Below, one piece after another: positions 61,293-64,000 of a DNA stretch of 64,000 nucleotides. Source of the stretch: Mycobacterium marinum (GTDB lineage: Bacteria > Actinomycetota > Actinomycetes > Mycobacteriales > Mycobacteriaceae); NCBI RefSeq assembly GCF_003391395.1, contig NZ_CP024190.1:3348001-3412000 (forward strand), in the 5' to 3' direction. The first letter of the stretch is position 1. Each line of letters starts with the position of its first letter. The position numbers and the translations under genes were made by a program. Below the pieces are notes generated by a model. That model was not told where the DNA came from. It did not search any database and was given only the letters and a program-made list of their open reading frames with translations.

Positions 61293-64000
61293 GTGGCCGA
61301 TCTGTCCGTTGCGCAGCTGCGCAGCCGTCTCGACGGTCTGAGCACCCGTGACGCCGTGCGTCTGGGCAGGCGCCTGAAGGGGCTTCGCGGCGCCAAGCCG
61401 GAGAAGCTGCAGCAGCTGACCGAGCAGATCGCTGTCCAGATTTCTGCGGCCGAGGTGCTGATTGCGACGCGACAAGCCGCCGTTCCGGCGATCACCTACC
61501 CCGACCTGCCGGTCAGCGAGCGTCGCGAGGAGATCGCCGAGGCGATACGGGCGAACCAGGTGGTCGTCGTCGCGGGGGAGACCGGGTCGGGCAAGACCAC
61601 CCAGCTACCGAAAATCTGCCTGGACATCGGCCGCGGGGTCCGCGGGACGATCGGACACACCCAACCTCGGCGGCTAGCCGCCCGCACGGTCGCGCAACGC
61701 ATCGCCGACGAGCTGCAAACCCCGCTGGGCGACGCGGTCGGATACGCCGTCCGGTTCACCGACCAGGTCAGCGAGCGCACCCTGGTCAAGTTGATGACCG
61801 ACGGGATTCTGCTCGCCGAGATCCAGCGCGATCGACGCTTGCTGCGCTACGACACGCTGATTCTGGATGAGGCCCACGAGCGCAGCCTCAACATCGATTT
61901 CTTGCTCGGATACCTGCGCGAGCTGCTGCCGCGCCGCCCGGACCTGAAGCTGATCGTGACGTCGGCGACGATCGAGCCGCAACGCTTCGCCGCCCACTTC
62001 GGTGGGGCGCCGATCATCGAGGTGTCCGGACGGACCTACCCGGTCGCGATTCGGTACCGGCCGTTGGAGGTTCCCGTTTCGACGGGGTCCCCGGAAGACT
62101 CCCGCGACCCGGACGACCCGGACCACGAAATCGTCCGCACCGAGACCCGCGACGAGGTGGAGGCGATCGTCGACGCGGTCCACGAACTGCAAAACGAAGC
62201 CCCCGGAGACGTCCTGGTTTTCCTGTCCGGGGAGCGTGAGATCCGCGATACGGCCGAGGCACTCAGCGGCCTCGAACACACCGAGGTGCTTCCGCTGTAT
62301 GCCCGGCTGCCGACCGCCGAGCAGCAGAAGGTGTTCGCGCCGCACACCGGGCGCCGCGTCGTGCTGGCAACCAACGTGGCCGAAACATCGCTGACCGTGC
62401 CGGGCATCCGCTACGTCGTCGACCCGGGCAATGCTCGCATCTCGCGCTACAGCCGCCGCCTCAAGGTGCAGCGGCTACCGATCGAACCGATCTCCCAGGC
62501 GTCCGCCGCGCAGCGGGCCGGCCGATGTGGTCGGGTTGCCCCCGGCATCTGCATCCGCCTCTACTCCGAGGACGACTTCGCCGCCCGACCGCAATACACC
62601 GACCCGGAGATACTGCGGACCAACCTGGCCGCGGTGATCCTGCAGATGGCGGCGCTGCAGCTGGGCGAGATCGAGAACTTCGGATTTCTCGACCCGCCGG
62701 ATCGGCGCAGCGTTCGCGACGGCGTACAGCTGTTGCAGGAACTCGGCGCCTTCGACCCAACCGGCGCGATCACCGATCTCGGCCTTCGCTTGGCGAGGCT
62801 GCCGGTTGACCCCAGGCTGGGCCGGATGATTCTGCAGGCCGGGATGGAGGGGTGTCTGCGTGAGGTCCTGGTCCTTGCCGCGGCGCTGACGATCCCTGAT
62901 CCGCGGGAAAGACCAACCGACCGCGAAGAGGCAGCCCGCCAGAAGCATGCCCGATTCGCCGACGAGGACTCGGACTTCATGTCCTACCTCAACCTCTGGA
63001 GGTACCTCGGCGAGCAGCGAAGGGCTCTGTCACGCAGCGCTTTCCGGCGGATGTGCCGCACCGAGTTCCTGCACTACCTGCGCATCCGGGAGTGGCAGGA
63101 CTTGGTCGGACAGCTGCGCAGCATCTGTCGCGACCTCGGCCTAGCCGAGTCAGGACCGCAATCGGATGATCCGGCCGAGCCCGCCCGGGTGCACGCGGCG
63201 CTGCTGGCCGGGCTGCTCTCGCATGTTGGGATGCGCCGTGAAGACGGCCGGGAGTATCTGGGTGCGCGCAACTCGAGGTTCGTTCTGGCGCCCGGATCGG
63301 TGCTCACCAAGCGACCGCCACGCTGGGTCGTGGTGGCCGAGCTGGTCGAGACCAGTCGCCTCTACGGGCGCATCGCCGCCCGCATCCAGCCGGAAGTGGT
63401 CGAGCGAGTTGCGGGGGAGTTGGCCCAACGCGGCTACAGCGAACCGCACTGGGACGCCAAGCGCGGCGAGGTGATGGCCTACGAACGGGTGACGCTGTAC
63501 GGTTTGCCGCTGGCCGCGCGCCGACGCGTGGGGTACTCGCGGGTCGAGCCCACGGTGGCACGGCAGCTGTTCATCCGCCATGCGCTCGTGGAGGGCGACT
63601 GGCAGACTCGTCATCACTTCTTTGCCGACAACGCGCGGTTGCGAACGCAACTCGAAGAACTGGAGGAGCGGGCCCGCCGACGCGACCTGCTGGTCGATGA
63701 CGATGACGTCTATGAGCTCTACGACGCCCGCATCCCCGCCGAGGTCGTCTCCGCACGGCACTTCGACACGTGGTGGAAAAAGCAGCGCCACCAGACGCCG
63801 GATCTACTCACCTTTACCCGAAATGAGCTGCTGCGCAGCGATGATCCTGCCGACACCGATCGGCCGGACGCCTGGCAGACCGACGACGCGGCACTGCCCC
63901 TGACCTACCGGTTCGAGCCCGGCGCCGCCGATGACGGCGTCACGGTGCACGTGCCGGTCGACGTGCTTGCCCGCTTGGGGGACGACCAGTTCGCCTGGCA
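61293..64000 (+). CDS. hrpA: DEAH-box RNA helicase HrpA, N-terminal part (3' end outside window)
   Basis: The frame opens at a GTG (61293, VADLSVAQLRSRLDGL) and stays open to the last base, so this is the first ~902 residues. Visible helicase motifs are VVVVAGETGSGKTTQLPKIC (Walker A, about residue 90), HTQPRRLAARTVAQRIADEL, LILDEAHERSLNIDFLLGYL (DEAH box, about residue 193) and IVTSATIEPQRF, then VLATNVAETSLTVPGIRYVV and QRAGRCGRVAPG. The C-terminal HrpA extension begins but is cut. HrpA enzymes unwind RNA and help resolve stalled or colliding ribosomes. Minus-strand DIP1984 is divergent from it. Confidence 0.95.
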   Translation, partial: MADLSVAQLRSRLDGLSTRDAVRLGRRLKGLRGAKPEKLQQLTEQIAVQISAAEVLIATRQAAVPAITYPDLPVSERREEIAEAIRANQVVVVAGETGSGKTTQLPKICLDIGRGVRGTIGHTQPRRLAARTVAQRIADELQTPLGDAVGYAVRFTDQVSERTLVKLMTDGILLAEIQRDRRLLRYDTLILDEAHERSLNIDFLLGYLRELLPRRPDLKLIVTSATIEPQRFAAHFGGAPIIEVSGRTYPVAIRYRPLEVPVSTGSPEDSRDPDDPDHEIVRTETRDEVEAIVDAVHELQNEAPGDVLVFLSGEREIRDTAEALSGLEHTEVLPLYARLPTAEQQKVFAPHTGRRVVLATNVAETSLTVPGIRYVVDPGNARISRYSRRLKVQRLPIEPISQASAAQRAGRCGRVAPGICIRLYSEDDFAARPQYTDPEILRTNLAAVILQMAALQLGEIENFGFLDPPDRRSVRDGVQLLQELGAFDPTGAITDLGLRLARLPVDPRLGRMILQAGMEGCLREVLVLAAALTIPDPRERPTDREEAARQKHARFADEDSDFMSYLNLWRYLGEQRRALSRSAFRRMCRTEFLHYLRIREWQDLVGQLRSICRDLGLAESGPQSDDPAEPARVHAALLAGLLSHVGMRREDGREYLGARNSRFVLAPGSVLTKRPPRWVVVAELVETSRLYGRIAARIQPEVVERVAGELAQRGYSEPHWDAKRGEVMAYERVTLYGLPLAARRRVGYSRVEPTVARQLFIRHALVEGDWQTRHHFFADNARLRTQLEELEERARRRDLLVDDDDVYELYDARIPAEVVSARHFDTWWKKQRHQTPDLLTFTRNELLRSDDPADTDRPDAWQTDDAALPLTYRFEPGAADDGVTVHVPVDVLARLGDDQFAW

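Overview
The window is high-GC DNA from a slow-growing Mycobacterium. The evidence is a group of PE and PPE genes (including a PE_PGRS-type aspartic protease and PPE2), an Mce-F gene with its two associated-protein genes, DUF732 secreted proteins, two cutinases, a mycolic-acid methyltransferase and furA-katG. Several blocks match M. tuberculosis genes that are far apart in H37Rv: Rv1971-Rv1977, Rv0315, Rv1983-Rv1984c, Rv0256c and Rv2291. The organism is therefore a related but rearranged species, not a member of the tuberculosis complex. I cannot name the species from the sequence alone.

Layout. 1-2.9 kb: the 3' end of an mce operon (mceF, two Mce-associated membrane proteins, a CAP-domain secreted protein). 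3-8 kb: DUF732 and NYN-domain genes, an orphan PE-like protein, then a decayed stretch with a frameshifted lipoprotein and a PPE 3' relic beside an intact PPE-PPW gene. 8-20 kb: chromosomal housekeeping and envelope genes: an NAD-dependent epimerase, two secreted proteins, an isolated EF-Tu domain-II protein, a GH16 glucanase, a quinone-type oxidoreductase, a SAM methyltransferase, an M48 protease, a serpin-like protein and a cutinase. 20-31 kb: a low-GC alpha/beta hydrolase, the BCCT carrier betP, katG-furA, a DUF385 protein, a Tat-exported DUF1906 protein, sseB, a DUF899 protein and a mycolic-acid cyclopropane synthase/methyltransferase. 31-35.5 kb: a glycoconjugate-type operon (GT4 glycosyltransferase, methyltransferase, alpha/alpha-toroid protein) behind a promoter with two palindromes. 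35.5-42.5 kb: a FAD oxidase, a VOC protein, a PPE-SVP gene ending in a SHOCT motif, and a complete three-gene P450/ferredoxin reductase/ferredoxin operon. 42.7-50.3 kb: a PE-PGRS aspartic protease with a 3' frameshift, Culp1 cutinase, and then the most unusual locus: a YcaO gene preceded by a 37-codon peptide gene, a perfect 15-bp hairpin between them, and a divergent carboxylic acid reductase. 50-64 kb: redox genes, MarR-DUF3179, a receptor Ser/Thr kinase, a collagen-like secreted protein, a cyclic-nucleotide-binding protein, PPE2 with a cobalamin riboswitch and coupled uORF, a PLP enzyme, a DIP1984-family gene followed by a tRNA-like element, and the start of hrpA.

The leading candidate for an undescribed system is the divergent peptide-YcaO / carboxylic acid reductase locus at 45.1-50.3 kb. 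The small gene has a strong Shine-Dalgarno sequence and a consensus promoter (TTGACC-17-CATACT). A TACCC-N5-GGGTA palindrome, resembling CsoR/RicR-type copper-sensor operators, covers the expected transcription start. The hairpin before ycaO is in the place used in many RiPP operons to make more precursor than enzyme. The genes and sites are read directly from the sequence; the RiPP interpretation is inference.
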